In this document: piece by piece, positions 1 through 9,940 of the stretch
How positions within the stretch are numbered: position 1 is the stretch's first letter
Layout of the letters: every line of letters starts with the position of its first letter
From: Planctomycetota bacterium
Lineage (GTDB): Bacteria; Planctomycetota; Planctomycetia; Pirellulales; Pirellulaceae
Assembly (NCBI GenBank): GCA_024277285.1
Contig: JAJRVM010000009.1
Span: 1-54,403, forward strand
Length of the DNA: 54,403 bases
Direction of reading: 5' to 3'
The notes under the pieces: model-generated
Told to the model about the DNA's origin: nothing
Seen by the model: only the letters and a program-made list of their open reading frames with translations
Databases searched by the model: none
Position numbers and translations under genes: made by a program

Positions 1-96
1 GGGAGAGTGGGAGAGTGGGAGAGTGGGAGAGTGGGAGAGTGGGAGAGTGGGAGAGTGGGAGAGTGGGAGAGTGGGAGAGTGGGAGAGTGGGAGAGT
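1..96. repeat. 8-bp tandem array (GGGAGAGT)x12
   Basis: Twelve uninterrupted copies of GGGAGAGT run from the first base and stop at a short T-rich break. The strand is purely G/A apart from one T per unit. The array touches the window edge, so its true length is unknown. It lies about 250 bp upstream of the comEC start. Confidence 0.97.
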
Positions 97-348
97 TTTA
101 GCTTCACGTCGTGAGATGATTACGATAAGATAGCGTAAGCGACTCGAAACGTAGATACCCGTTTGCAAGCTCTCGGTCGGTTGGGGGCTCGGCAACAAGG
201 GGGATGGTACGTGTCGAGTCACATTCATGCGGCGCCGCAGAGCGCCACGCGCGGTTCGCCCTCTGGCACTCTCTGTTCAGGTCGCGCTCTCTCTTCAGGT
301 CGCTCTGGGGAGTCCCGGCAGTCTGCCGATCGTTCCGTTGCTACGGAC

Positions 349-2883
349 ATGGCGTCCGAAATCTTGGCGCGACAGAATCGCGAGCATCCGTTGTTGTGGG
401 TCTTTGCCGCGGTGGCGATTGGGATCGTCATCGACCATTTCCTGCCGGTGCCCGTGCTTCTCTGGTTGGTGTTGGGGATCGTGTTTTTGTTAGGTTTCGT
501 TTGGACGCGTCATCGTCGCGGTCGCTTGGTCCAGTCGCTCCGGAGGCAGACGCTCTGGAAGCAGACATTTCTCTTGTTAACCAGTGTTGCGGCCTTGGGT
601 GGATTTTGGCACCACCATCGCTGGGCCCTTTATCCGGTTGACGAAATCGCTCGGTTTGCGCATGAAACGCCGCTACCGGTAGTGGCTCGCGTCGTCGTGC
701 TTGACGCGCCGCGTCATGGTGCGGCGGCGCGTGAGGGGCCGATGAGCACAATGACACGGGGCGAGACGACACGCTTGTCAGTGCGCGTGGTGGCGGTGCG
801 TCAGGGACTGACGTGGTGCCAAGCGTCGGGGCGCGCGGTGTTGATTGTGGAAGGGCATTTGGCGGCGCGCGATGCGTTGCGTGGCGATCAGCTCGAAATT
901 GCCGCGCTGTTAGCGGCAGTTCGCGGGGCGTTGAATCCAGGCGAGCCTGATTTTGCCGGGATGTACCGGACGCGACGGCAAAACGTCGTGTTGTTATGCG
1001 AACATACCGATTGCATAAGGTTGCGGCGCCGAGCGGGGCCGTGGAGTCTGTTGCGGCAACTTGGCCGTTTGCGTTTAGGTGCCGAGGCGGCTTTGGATCG
1101 GCACGTTGGCGATCACGCTCCATTGGCCGCCGCGCTGCTGTTGGGTTCGCGAGCGCGGTTGGACCGCGCGACGGTCCAAGCGTTTTTTGTCAGCGGGACG
1201 GTGCATCTGTTGGCGATATCGGGGCTGCATGTGGGGATTCTGGCGACTCTGTTTTGGCTGTTGGTGCGGCTCAATTGGTTGCCGCGTAACCGCGTGTTGT
1301 GGGCGACTTGCGTGCTGGTGATCGGCTACGCACTGTTGACCGGGGCGCGGCCGCCGGTGGTGCGTGCAACGATTTTGATCGTGGTCTATTGCATGGCGCG
1401 CGGGTTGGGACGGTCACCGCAGGCGTGGAATTCGCTGGCCGCCGCTGGCTTGATCACGATCGGGATTCGGCCTGCCGGACTCTTTGACACCGGCACTCAG
1501 CTGTCGTTTCTTGCCGTGGCGACGTTGATCGCTGTCTGGCCCTGTTTGGCCATCCGTCGACGGCCGCCGGATCCCGTCGGCGAACTGATCGCGCAAAGTG
1601 GGCCGTGGTGGCTGCGCGCGGCGCGGGCAGTAGGCGTTGCATGTTGGCAAATGCTGCGTGTTTCGACCGTTGTTTGGTTGGTCGGTCTGCCTCTGGTTGC
1701 CTTTCGCTTTCATTTGGTCGCATCGATCTCTCTGTTACTGAATGTGCTACTGTGGTTGCCACTTGCGGCGGCGTTGTTCGCGGCCTTGCTGACGATTGTG
1801 ACGGCTCCCTTGCCTGTCCTGCCGGACTTATTCGGCGCAGGTTGCGACCTGATACTGGCGGGGATCGAGTGGCTGACGGTGTGGGCGGCGGAGTTTCCGC
1901 ACGGGCACAGTTGGGTCGTAGGGCCGGCATGGTGGTGGGTGGTCGCGTTCTATGGCGCGTTGATCGTACGCCAATTCACACCCCTCTCGCTGCCGCGGCG
2001 CTGGTGGTGGGCGTTGCTTTGCGGTTGGTTGACGGTGGGGATCTTGGGTGGTAGTTCGTCAACGCGAGTTTGGCGACGGGCAACGTGCCAGCCACTGCGT
2101 CTGTCGTTCGTTGCGGTGGGGCACGGGACGTCGGTGTTGGTCGAATTGCCGGACGGAAGAGTGCTGCTCTATGACGCCGGGCGCATGGGCAGGCCGCACG
2201 CGGCTGCCTTGCCGATCGCCTCGGTCTTATGGTCGCGGCGTATTCGCCACATCGACGCGCTAGTGCTTTCGCACGCCGATGCGGATCATTTTAACGCCGT
2301 TCCGGATCTACTCGATCGATTTTCGGTTGGGATCGTCTACGTTTCGCCATGGATGTTTCGCTCGTCCGCCCCGGCACTCGGCGCGTTGCGCCGGGCGATC
2401 GATGATGCGGCCGTGCCGATCGGACGTCTGTACGAAGACCTTCGGTTGGCTAACGACAGTGAAGTGGTGGTCGAGGTATTACATCCACCGCCGAGTGGGG
2501 GTGATCGAGCAGAATTTGGCGGCGGAGACAACGAGAACAGTATTTTGTTACGGTTAAGCTTTGGTCGCCACCAGATCCTATTGACCGGCGACATCGAGGG
2601 CGAAGGGTTGGACGCGTTGTTGGCCGAATTGCCGGTCGCATGTAGCGTGTTGTTGGCACCGCACCACGGCAGCCGGCACAGCCAGCCTGAGACGATGGTG
2701 CGCTGGGCGAATCCCGACGTGGTGATCATCAGCGCTGGAGCCGGTCTGGCGATGGATCAGGCGGAGCCTGCGTACGCGTGTGCTGGGGCGCAGGTGTTGT
2801 GGACGCACCGCGATGGAATGATCGAAGTCGTGACGGACGCCAAACAGTTGCGCGTTTCAACGTGGCGTCCTGTTGGTCCGTAA
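349..2883 (+). CDS. comEC: ComEC/Rec2-family DNA uptake channel
   Basis: An 844-residue polytopic membrane protein of the ComEC/Rec2 family, which forms the inner-membrane channel for single-stranded DNA in natural transformation. The N-terminus has hydrophobic segments and a DUF4131-like region. The competence domain begins near residue 262 (LLLGSRARL) with the hallmark LLAISGLHVG near 285-294. A C-terminal metallo-beta-lactamase-like domain carries LSHADADHF near residue 639 and HHGSRHS near 771. The frame stays open upstream to 163, but that extension is Ser/Arg/Gly-rich and unlike the family, so the ATG at 349 (MASEIL) is preferred. The usual DVGQGD entry motif of the C-terminal domain is degraded to AVGHGT. 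No other competence gene is adjacent, although a prepilin peptidase lies about 11 kb downstream. Confidence 0.9.
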   Translation: MASEILARQNREHPLLWVFAAVAIGIVIDHFLPVPVLLWLVLGIVFLLGFVWTRHRRGRLVQSLRRQTLWKQTFLLLTSVAALGGFWHHHRWALYPVDEIARFAHETPLPVVARVVVLDAPRHGAAAREGPMSTMTRGETTRLSVRVVAVRQGLTWCQASGRAVLIVEGHLAARDALRGDQLEIAALLAAVRGALNPGEPDFAGMYRTRRQNVVLLCEHTDCIRLRRRAGPWSLLRQLGRLRLGAEAALDRHVGDHAPLAAALLLGSRARLDRATVQAFFVSGTVHLLAISGLHVGILATLFWLLVRLNWLPRNRVLWATCVLVIGYALLTGARPPVVRATILIVVYCMARGLGRSPQAWNSLAAAGLITIGIRPAGLFDTGTQLSFLAVATLIAVWPCLAIRRRPPDPVGELIAQSGPWWLRAARAVGVACWQMLRVSTVVWLVGLPLVAFRFHLVASISLLLNVLLWLPLAAALFAALLTIVTAPLPVLPDLFGAGCDLILAGIEWLTVWAAEFPHGHSWVVGPAWWWVVAFYGALIVRQFTPLSLPRRWWWALLCGWLTVGILGGSSSTRVWRRATCQPLRLSFVAVGHGTSVLVELPDGRVLLYDAGRMGRPHAAALPIASVLWSRRIRHIDALVLSHADADHFNAVPDLLDRFSVGIVYVSPWMFRSSAPALGALRRAIDDAAVPIGRLYEDLRLANDSEVVVEVLHPPPSGGDRAEFGGGDNENSILLRLSFGRHQILLTGDIEGEGLDALLAELPVACSVLLAPHHGSRHSQPETMVRWANPDVVIISAGAGLAMDQAEPAYACAGAQVLWTHRDGMIEVVTDAKQLRVSTWRPVGP

Positions 2884-2910
2884 CGTCTTCTGCCCGTTCG
2901 CGCTCTTCGG

Positions 2911-3474
2911 CTACGGAAATGTGCCGTGGTGGAGACGGAGTAATTGGTCGCGCATCAGAGCGCGTGCGCGGTGTAAACGGCTGCGGACGGTGCCGACCTT
3001 GATGTCCAGTACCTGGGCGATTGCTGCGTAGTCGAAGCCGTCGATTTCCCGTAACACCAGCACGCTGCGATACTCCTCATCCAAACCATCCAATGCCCTG
3101 CGAATCTGCTCGGCACGTTCCCTGCGCAGTATCTGTTCGGTCGGAGCGTCGGCGGAGTCTGCCAGCTCGGTGCGTACGCCACTCGGCGTTTGATCGATCG
3201 AGATTTCCGGACGCGCTCGGCGGCGTCGATTGAACGCCTGGTTGAAAGCGATGCGATAGAGCCAGGTGTAGAACGAGCTGCGGCGACGGAACGAGTTAAG
3301 TTTGAGAAAGGCCTGGACAAAGGCGTCTTGGACAATATCCTCGGCTTCTTCGCGCTGCCCCACCACATGAACGACGCTCGTGAAGAGTCTGTCCTGGTAG
3401 CGGCGCACGAGCTGACCAAAGGCGCTGGAATCGCCTGCGAGGGCCTGCTCGATCAGCTCTGTTTCGTTGGTCAC
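2911..3474 (-). CDS. RNA polymerase sigma factor, ECF/sigma-70 family
   Basis: An extracytoplasmic-function type sigma factor of 187 residues from the GTG at 3474 (MTNETELIEQAL). Region 2 (residues about 15-85) includes the core-binding stretch EAEDIVQDAFVQAF and TWLYRIAFNQAFNRRRR. Region 4 (about 125-180) contains LDEEYRSVLVLREIDGFDY and the helix-turn-helix VGTVRSRLHRAR. An in-frame ATG at 3552 would add 26 residues unlike the family. It is convergent with comEC, whose stop lies 27 bp away. No anti-sigma gene is visible next to it, so the stimulus cannot be inferred. The sequence resembles the RpoE-like/SigW-type group. Confidence 0.92.
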   Translation of the reverse strand: MTNETELIEQALAGDSSAFGQLVRRYQDRLFTSVVHVVGQREEAEDIVQDAFVQAFLKLNSFRRRSSFYTWLYRIAFNQAFNRRRRARPEISIDQTPSGVRTELADSADAPTEQILRRERAEQIRRALDGLDEEYRSVLVLREIDGFDYAAIAQVLDIKVGTVRSRLHRARALMRDQLLRLHHGTFP

Positions 3475-4147
3475 GTGGCGCCGCAGTTCGTAGCAAACAA
3501 AAGGTAGCAAACAGGATGTACCGACAAGAGATGGAAGCGAACGCCGACCCATTGAAGAAAGGGCTCATGCTCGCTCTCGCTGGTGCCGCACCCATCCCGG
3601 CTTCTTGGTAGTTGCTGATTCCGCTGCTGTAATACTCACGCCAATCGTACGGGTTGTCAAACGGTATGGTGCTTTCCAGGGCGTTTTTTCCTGCCCAGGC
3701 GACGCTCCGTGGAGCACCTCCGTGTTGCGTGGCAGGCATCGAGCGAACGGCGTTTGCTCCCTCTCCCCCTCTCCTTCTCCCGTTCTCTCCCTCTCTCTCC
3801 CAACCACCCTCTCTCCCGTCTTGCCGAGCATTTTCTTTTGCCCACAAGAGCGGATCTGCCAATAGGCCGTCCACCGCTCGACGAAAAGCTCCCAACGTCC
3901 CGTTCGTGGCGGTCCATCCTTGCTGCCAGCATCGCTATGCCATCTTTGGGGGGTGGCGATAATTACTCGGGGGCTGTGGCTGATTTGCGGTTGCAAATCC
4001 GAACGTTACTGTTAAATTAAGCGGTTTCAGTTGTTGAAAGTGTTGTATGTAGGGACAGTCCTGACGGACACGGGGGTCAAGGAGTAACGGTGTTGGCAGG
4101 TGGAAGATGAGCAAGGTCAGCCGCAAGTACAGGAACCACGGTAGCAA
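3475..4147. other. Intergenic region with polypyrimidine tract
   Basis: No convincing gene. A C/T-rich tract occupies about 3755-3825 (runs of CTCTCC and CCCTCTC). Short frames across it on both strands are low-complexity artefacts. A possible rpsO promoter lies near 3991-4018: TTGCAA, then 16 bp, then TAAATT, leaving a leader of about 125 nt before rpsO. The promoter is a weak pattern match only. Confidence 0.5.
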
Positions 4148-4417
4148 ATGACGATCACGAAAGAGCGGAAACAAGAGTTAATCCAGGAATATCGGCACGA
4201 CGATCAGGATACGGGTTCGCCGGAGGTGCAGATTGCGATTCTCACGACGCGGATCAATAACCTGACGCAGCATATGCGTGTCCACTCGAAGGACTATGCG
4301 AGTCGTCGCGGACTCCTGGCCATGGTGAGCCGCCGCCGCCGCCTTTTGGACTTTGTGCGGCGCGCAGATCCACAGCGCTACCTGGCGATCATTGGTCGGC
4401 TGGGCATTCGTAAGTAA
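4148..4417 (+). CDS. rpsO: 30S ribosomal protein S15
   Basis: A protein of 89 residues, the standard S15 length, that binds the central domain of 16S rRNA in the platform of the small subunit. The family pattern is clear: [13 protein letters not shown] at the start, [16 protein letters not shown] near residue 20, the rRNA-contact helix [20 protein letters not shown] near 45-64, and a C-terminal [12 protein letters not shown]. An AGGA at 4134 is a modest ribosome-binding site. pnp follows in the same orientation, the conserved rpsO-pnp order. Confidence 0.98.
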   Translation: MTITKERKQELIQEYRHDDQDTGSPEVQIAILTTRINNLTQHMRVHSKDYASRRGLLAMVSRRRRLLDFVRRADPQRYLAIIGRLGIRK

Positions 4418-4440
4418 CCAGACGGAAGTAGCGGTCTGGT
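4417..4440 (+). promoter_or_regulatory. Hairpin between rpsO and pnp
   Basis: ACCAGAC (4417-4423) can pair with GTCTGGT (4434-4440) around a 10-nt loop directly at the rpsO stop codon. No T-run follows, so it is not an intrinsic terminator. In other bacteria the rpsO-pnp spacer holds a processed hairpin used in PNPase autoregulation. A similar role here is only an inference. Confidence 0.35.
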
Positions 4441-4680
4441 GTGTCCGGTTTGAGTTGGCCCGTTGGGGTTGTCCTGTTTTGAGGGGCGCCCCGATGATGC
4501 GGGTATCTTGGCTGCGGCTTCTTATGCGCTGCGGCTCGTGCCTTACTCTCTTATATACTTGTCGTGCGCGAAGCATGCATCAGTGCAAGCTGCGGCGGCT
4601 CGTTCTTGCTTGCGCCTTGCGTGTTTCCATGCAGTGGCATCTCCGGCGGTTCGGTTCAGGACGCAAATTATGTTAGGACA

Positions 4681-6909
4681 ATGGTCGTGAAGGTACGTGT
4701 AGAAAAGCAGATTGGCAAGCACATTCTCTCGATGGAAACCGGGCAGTTGGCTCGGCAGGCAAGTGGGGCGGTCCTCACGCAGTATGGTGGCACAGTGGTG
4801 TTGAGTGCGGTGGCGACTGGGTCGCCGCGAGTGGGGATCGACTTCTTTCCGTTGATGTGTGACTACCGCGAGCGCTTCGCGGCGGCAGGAAAATTTCCGG
4901 GTGGATTCCTCAAACGCGAGGGTCGGCCCAACATGAAGGAGACGCTGACGTCGCGGTTGATCGACCGGCCCATACGGCCGCTCTTTCCCAAGGGCTATAA
5001 AGACGAGGTGCAGTGTCAGAATTTCGTTTTGTCGAGTGATCGGCAGAATGACGCCGACATTTTGGCAATGAACGGTACGGCTGCGGCGCTGATGGTTTCG
5101 CCTACACCGTTTGACGGTCCGATTGCCAGCGTGCGCGTTGGGCGGATCGATGGCGAGTTCGTGCCGCTGCCGACGCACGAAGAGCTTGAGGAGAGCGAAC
5201 TTGACTTGATCGTTTCGGGGACCGAAGAAGCGGTTGCCATGATCGAAGGGTTCGCCCGCGAGTTGCCTGAGGACGTCATGGCCGACGCGATCGCGTTTGC
5301 TCACGGCGTTATCCGCGACATCATCGCGTTGCAGCGCGAGTTGGTTGAGAAAGTGGGTGTCGAGAAGGCCGAGTTCACTCCGCCGGAAGACGACGGGCTG
5401 TTTGGTCAGTTGAAAGAGAAGTATTACGACGAGCTGAAAAACGCGCAGCAAACCGACGGCAAGCAGGCGCGCGCCGACGCGGTAATTGCAACGAAGAAAC
5501 GCGTGTTTGAAGAGATGATTCCTGATCCGGAAGCGGAAGGAGCCGTTTGTGCATCGGCGTTGAAAGAGGCTTGGCACGAGATCGAGGGGGCGGTCATACG
5601 CGACTTGATCCTGTCGGGCAAGCGATCTGACGGGCGTGGCAACAAAGAACTGCGCGACATCGAATGCATGGTCGACGTCTTGCCACGCACGCATGGTTCC
5701 GCTGTTTTTCAGCGTGGTGAAACGCAAGCGCTGGTCACCGTGACGCTCGGTACGGCGCGTGATGAACAGCGTGTGGATGGATTGGTGGAAGAGTATTCCA
5801 AGAAATTCATGCTCGACTATAACTTCCCACCCTTCTCGGTGGGCGAGTGCCGGCCGATCCGCGGCCCAGGCCGTCGTGAAATCGGGCACGGGGCATTGGC
5901 CGAGCGGAGCGTCAATCCGGTGCTTCCTGGACCGGAAGATTTTCCGTACACCGTGCGGATTATTTCCGACATCCTGGAATCGAATGGGTCCTCGTCGATG
6001 GCGTCCGTTTGTGCAGCCACGTTGGGATTGATGTCGGCCGGCGTGCCGATCAGTAATCCGGTTGCCGGTATCTCGGTCGGGTTGGTGCACGAATCGGAAG
6101 ATAAGTGGACGCTGTTGACCGATATCATCGGTGACGAAGATCACTACGGCGATATGGACTTCAAGATCGCCGGTACGCAGAATGGCATTACTGGTATCCA
6201 ATTGGACTTGAAGGTCAGCGGCATTTCAGACGCGATCATTCGCGCTACGATGGCGCAGTCGCGTGACGCCCGGATCGAAATTCTGCGCAAGATGCTGACC
6301 GCGATCTCGCGACCCAAAGATGATATCTCGCCGTGGGCACCACGTTTGGTTCGCACGAAGATCGATTCCGACAAGATCGGCGCGCTGATCGGGCCGGGCG
6401 GAAAGAATATCCGCATGATCCAGGAGACGACTGGGACGGTTGTCGAAGTGGATGACGACGGTACCGTGACGGTCGCTGGTACCAGCAAGGAGTACGTCGA
6501 TCAGGCATTGGCACAGATTGAAGCTTGCACGGCGACGGTGCAGATCGGCAAAATCTACACGGGACGCGTGACAAGCGTGAAGGATTTTGGTGCCTTTGTC
6601 GAAATCTTGCCCGGACGTGATGGGTTGTGCCACATTAGCGAGCTGTCCGGCGGGTTTGTCAGCAGTGTTGCCGATGTCTGCAAGGAAGGCGACGAGATGA
6701 AAGTCATGGTGATCGACGTCGATGATCACGACCGAGTCAAATTGAGTCGCCGTCGCGCGATGGAAGAACTTGGGTTGGAAGACAATCTGGTGTCGTCGGA
6801 TGACGGCGAACGACCTGAGCGGTCCGAACAGTCTGAACGTGGTGGAGATCGTGGTGGAGATCGTGGCCGGCGTGGTCGCGGTGGAGATCGCGGCCGTCGG
6901 CGCGACTGA
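4681..6909 (+). CDS. pnp: Polyribonucleotide nucleotidyltransferase (PNPase)
   Basis: A 3'-5' phosphorolytic exoribonuclease of 742 residues, normally a trimer in the RNA degradosome. It has two RNase PH domains (about 10-145 and 320-470), the phosphate-site loop [12 protein letters not shown], and catalytic acidic residues in [17 protein letters not shown] near 492-508. A KH domain follows with [12 protein letters not shown] (about 567-578), then an S1 domain from about 622 ([21 protein letters not shown]). The tail is a low-complexity Arg/Gly/Asp segment made of short RGGDRG-type repeats, which may bind RNA. The ATG at 4681 is chosen because it starts the family's N-terminus and has AGGA just upstream; the frame extends 39 codons further without homology. 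Confidence 0.97.
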   Translation: MVVKVRVEKQIGKHILSMETGQLARQASGAVLTQYGGTVVLSAVATGSPRVGIDFFPLMCDYRERFAAAGKFPGGFLKREGRPNMKETLTSRLIDRPIRPLFPKGYKDEVQCQNFVLSSDRQNDADILAMNGTAAALMVSPTPFDGPIASVRVGRIDGEFVPLPTHEELEESELDLIVSGTEEAVAMIEGFARELPEDVMADAIAFAHGVIRDIIALQRELVEKVGVEKAEFTPPEDDGLFGQLKEKYYDELKNAQQTDGKQARADAVIATKKRVFEEMIPDPEAEGAVCASALKEAWHEIEGAVIRDLILSGKRSDGRGNKELRDIECMVDVLPRTHGSAVFQRGETQALVTVTLGTARDEQRVDGLVEEYSKKFMLDYNFPPFSVGECRPIRGPGRREIGHGALAERSVNPVLPGPEDFPYTVRIISDILESNGSSSMASVCAATLGLMSAGVPISNPVAGISVGLVHESEDKWTLLTDIIGDEDHYGDMDFKIAGTQNGITGIQLDLKVSGISDAIIRATMAQSRDARIEILRKMLTAISRPKDDISPWAPRLVRTKIDSDKIGALIGPGGKNIRMIQETTGTVVEVDDDGTVTVAGTSKEYVDQALAQIEACTATVQIGKIYTGRVTSVKDFGAFVEILPGRDGLCHISELSGGFVSSVADVCKEGDEMKVMVIDVDDHDRVKLSRRRAMEELGLEDNLVSSDDGERPERSEQSERGGDRGGDRGRRGRGGDRGRRRD

Positions 6910-6964
6910 CCCCGGAAACGCTTGGCGACAGAATGTCGCCAAGCTTGAACGGTGTGAAAACCCT

Positions 6965-7010
6965 CCAAACCGGAGCAGCGCGACAGCGCGTTGCTCCGGT
7001 TTGGCTTTTT
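6965..7010 (+). terminator. Rho-independent terminator of rpsO-pnp
   Basis: A 13-bp perfect stem (6965-6977 with 6992-7004) continues inward through GCGCG/CGCGT pairs to an ACAG loop, giving about 18 bp, and is followed at once by CTTTTT. A second perfect 11-bp hairpin (GCTTGGCGACA, 6920-6930, with 6934-6944) lies between it and the pnp stop and lacks a T-run. Confidence 0.9.
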
Positions 7011-7178
7011 GGACTGACGGGAGAGTTGGCGTAGCCGTTCTCATTGTTTCTTCGTCTTGATCGAAGTCCATTCACGTTGCAAGTGCCGTGAGCGCTGCCA
7101 AACGTGAACCATCTGTGAACGGCTACAAGTTGGTCGTAGATTGGTCATCGAGCTGATGACGAGCGAGGTATTGGTGCC

Positions 7179-7919
7179 GTGACTGACGGTTCGACACAGG
7201 CGGCGATCGATTCGCAGGAGCAGCTGGAGAATCTGGTTTCAAACTACCACGAATTGGCGGAATTGGCTGGTTCGTTGGCGCACGAGATCAAGAACCCGCT
7301 GGCCGTGATACGCATGAACATGGATCTGTTGGCCGAGGACTTTGCGGATGCGGAAACTGCACGCGAACGTCGCGCTCGGGCCAAGTTCGATGTCGTTCAC
7401 GACCAATGCACTCGGTTGGAAAGCTTGTTAAACGATTTTCTCAAGTTTGCACGCGTCCGATCGCTCGATTTAGTGCCTGGCAGCCTGAACGAGCAAGTTG
7501 AATCGGTGCTCCGTTTCTTCAACGTTCAGGCGGAAGAATCGGCGATTCGTATTCTGCCCCACTTGGACGGCGAATTGCCGAGTGTGTTGCTTGACAAGGA
7601 GACGCTGCGCGCCGCTTTGCTGAATCTGGTAAAGAACGCTCTTGAGGCGATGCCGGGCGGCGGCACGCTGACCGTCATCACGCGGCTCACTTCCACCGGT
7701 GTGGCGTTGGATCTAATCGACACCGGCGTTGGGGTGGACGAAAACACGGCGTTGCACATGTTCGATGCGTTCTACTCGACCAAAGACGGCGGGTCGGGGC
7801 TGGGATTGCCGACAGCCAGGAAGATCATCGAGGCGCATGGGGCCTGGATCAGCGTGCAGAGTGACGTTGGGCGGGGGACCAAATTCACAATCGAGTTCCC
7901 AACGCCGCGGCGTATCTGA
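7179..7919 (+). CDS. Soluble NtrB-like sensor histidine kinase
   Basis: A 246-residue histidine kinase without membrane segments or a recognisable PAS domain. The H-box is LAGSLAHEIKNPLAVI with the phospho-accepting His at residue 35. The N-box LLNLVKNALEAMPGGG lies near 148-163, the G1 box DLIDTGVGV follows, and the G2 box GGSGLGLPTARKI lies near 204-216. The GTG at 7179 is preceded by GAGG at a suitable distance and gives a start close to the dimerisation helix. The next gene on the same strand is an NtrC-type activator, so the pair probably forms one two-component system, although 476 bp separate them. The signal is not evident, since only a short N-terminal segment of about 25 residues precedes the H-box. 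Confidence 0.9.
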   Translation: MTDGSTQAAIDSQEQLENLVSNYHELAELAGSLAHEIKNPLAVIRMNMDLLAEDFADAETARERRARAKFDVVHDQCTRLESLLNDFLKFARVRSLDLVPGSLNEQVESVLRFFNVQAEESAIRILPHLDGELPSVLLDKETLRAALLNLVKNALEAMPGGGTLTVITRLTSTGVALDLIDTGVGVDENTALHMFDAFYSTKDGGSGLGLPTARKIIEAHGAWISVQSDVGRGTKFTIEFPTPRRI

Positions 7920-8395
7920 GCGCACCAGGCAAGTCGCCGGGAGAAGGCTCTTCAGCCAGGCTTGTCCTGGTGCTGGGCACGGCCGGTCCGCTACCAGCAG
8001 TTGTGCCGAGCGAACGTCCCCTATTGTAAGTTGCATGCACCGCATTTCTTTGAGCAGCCTCGGCCAATCTGGTCTTCAGGCTCGCAGTTCCCCACGCTCG
8101 ACTCTTGGCATGGAGCGAAGCACGCGTTAAGACGTGACTTGCCGTGACTTTGGTCATTCACGTTGCAGGCGAAACGACGCTTCCGCCCTTGCTGCGGTAA
8201 CGTACCCGTTGTGGTTCACGCGGTGTAAACGGTTGTCCGGCCCGGTATTGGTCGAGGAGGCCTTGTTACCTTCGTTTGGCACGCGAAGGGCATCGACGTC
8301 ACGCCACGCACCGGCCAATCCGAAACACTCGACGCCGTTCGCACTCCCTGACGGTACCTATTCGGATCGCCCCTATTTCTTGTATCATCAAGGGC
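7920..8395. other. Spacer between kinase and activator
   Basis: No gene recognised. About 7944-8015 resembles, at reduced identity, the module found at 41477-41564 and 51831-51919 (GGCTTGTCC-GG, CACG, GGTC-GCTAC, GCGAACG). A candidate sigma-54 promoter lies at 8277-8292. The length is unusual for a kinase-regulator pair, which often overlap or abut. Confidence 0.5.
8277..8292 (+). promoter_or_regulatory. Candidate sigma-54 promoter
   Basis: TGGCAC (8277-8282), five bases, then GGGCA (8288-8292) preserve the GG-N10-GC spacing of the -24/-12 elements. The -12 box deviates from TTGCA. It lies about 105 bp upstream of a sigma-54-dependent activator gene, so autoregulation is possible. This is a pattern match only. 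Confidence 0.35.
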
Positions 8396-9784
8396 ATGTC
8401 AGAACCCAATTCTTCCTCACCCATTCCGATTCGCGTGCTGATTGTCGACAACGACCCGGCGTTGGCGGACGCCATGGCCGAGAGTCTTGATCGCGTCGGT
8501 TATCCCTGCGCTGTTGCCACGTCGGGGCCGGACGGTGCCAAGCAGATCGAACAGGATACGTATGATGTCGTCGTTACCGATTTGGTCATGAATGATGTTG
8601 ACGGCATGGAGTTGCTGGGACGCGTGCGCGAGTGCTTGCCGGATGCGGAAGTGATAATGGTGACGGGCCACGCGTCGGTGCCGAAGGCGGTCGAGGCGAT
8701 GCAGCAGGGTGCGTTCAACTTCTTGGAGAAACCGATCACTCCCAACCGGTTGCGCGCGGTGGTTGAGCGGGCGGCTGACGCAGTTCGTTTGCGGCGAGAT
8801 AATGTCGAGTTGAATAAACGCTTGGACGAGCGTTTCGGCTATGAGGGGATTATCTTTGGCAGCGATCGCATGAATCAGGTGCTGGATCGCGTGCGCCGAA
8901 TTGCTCCTACCGACGCGACCGTGTTGATCACCGGAGACAGTGGAACGGGGAAGGAGCTGATCGCGCAAGCGATTCATCAGAATAGCCCGCGCAAAGGGAA
9001 ACGTCTGTTTCCGATCAACTGTGCGGCAGTGGCGGAGAACCTGGTAGAAAGCGAACTGTTCGGGCACGTGAAAGGTTCGTTCACCGATGCGCGGACCGAC
9101 CGCATCGGCGCGTTTGAATATGCTAACGGCGGGACGTTGTTTCTGGACGAGGTTGGCGATATGCCGCGCGCCACGCAGACCAAGCTGTTACGCGTGCTCG
9201 AAGAACAACGCATTACGCGCGTCGGCGACAATAAACCGATCGACGTTAACGTGCGTGTCTTGTCAGCCACTAACCGCAGTTTGGAAAAGGCGATTGCCAG
9301 TGGTGAGTTTCGCGAAGATCTCTATTATCGGCTGAAAGTCGTGACCGTCGAACTGCCCGCGTTGGCCGACCGCCCCGAAGATGTCGTGCCGTTGATGGAG
9401 CATTTTCGTCGCCATTTCGCCAAGCACCATCGCAAGCATGTGGATCGATTCTCGTCTACCGTGCGCACACGCTTCTTCCGGTTCAATTGGCCTGGAAACG
9501 TTCGGCAATTGCGGAACGCCGTCGAGACGATGGTGGTGTTGGATATCGACGGTATCCTGGATGTGGATGACCTGCCGCCCGAGTTGGCGGACGCCCCTTC
9601 AGCCGACACAGCGGCTTCGAGCGGTCTCGACTTCTTGATCGGACAGCCGCTCGACGCGTACGAAAAGCACGCGATTGTCGAGACCTTGAAGTTGACCAAC
9701 GGCAACCGAGAAGAAGCGGCACGGATCTTGAGCATCGGCGCGCGGACACTCTATCGTAAACTTGAAAAATATGGAATCAGTTAG
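8396..9784 (+). CDS. NtrC-family sigma-54-dependent response regulator
   Basis: A response regulator of 462 residues with the full NtrC layout. The receiver domain (about 12-125) has VLIVDNDPA and the phospho-acceptor Asp in VVTDLVMND near residue 61. The AAA+ domain has Walker A GDSGTGKELIAQ near 180 and Walker B GGTLFLDEVGDMP near 246. A C-terminal Fis-type helix-turn-helix is TNGNREEAARILSIGARTL. The sigma-54 contact loop, normally GAFTGA, reads GSFTDA at about 226-231. The ATG at 8396 begins just before the receiver and sits behind AAGGG; the upstream in-frame extension is Arg/His-rich and unlike the family. It is probably the partner of the kinase at 7179-7919. Confidence 0.93.
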   Translation: MSEPNSSSPIPIRVLIVDNDPALADAMAESLDRVGYPCAVATSGPDGAKQIEQDTYDVVVTDLVMNDVDGMELLGRVRECLPDAEVIMVTGHASVPKAVEAMQQGAFNFLEKPITPNRLRAVVERAADAVRLRRDNVELNKRLDERFGYEGIIFGSDRMNQVLDRVRRIAPTDATVLITGDSGTGKELIAQAIHQNSPRKGKRLFPINCAAVAENLVESELFGHVKGSFTDARTDRIGAFEYANGGTLFLDEVGDMPRATQTKLLRVLEEQRITRVGDNKPIDVNVRVLSATNRSLEKAIASGEFREDLYYRLKVVTVELPALADRPEDVVPLMEHFRRHFAKHHRKHVDRFSSTVRTRFFRFNWPGNVRQLRNAVETMVVLDIDGILDVDDLPPELADAPSADTAASSGLDFLIGQPLDAYEKHAIVETLKLTNGNREEAARILSIGARTLYRKLEKYGIS

Positions 9785-9940
9785 TTGGGAGTTGAGGGAG
9801 CAGGTTGGCCGCAGTTATGCGGTGGAATGCTGTGGGCGTGCCGCTTGCGCGATAGGACTCTAATTCGGTCTTGGTCGGAGTGCTTCGTGCCCGTGAACGC
9901 ATACTGACGGGGACTTGTTTTTGGGAATGGACGAACGCAT

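Noticed and set aside
163..348. Upstream extension of comEC by 62 codons
   Set aside because: It is Ser/Arg/Gly-rich with an 18-bp near-duplication and precedes the family's natural start.
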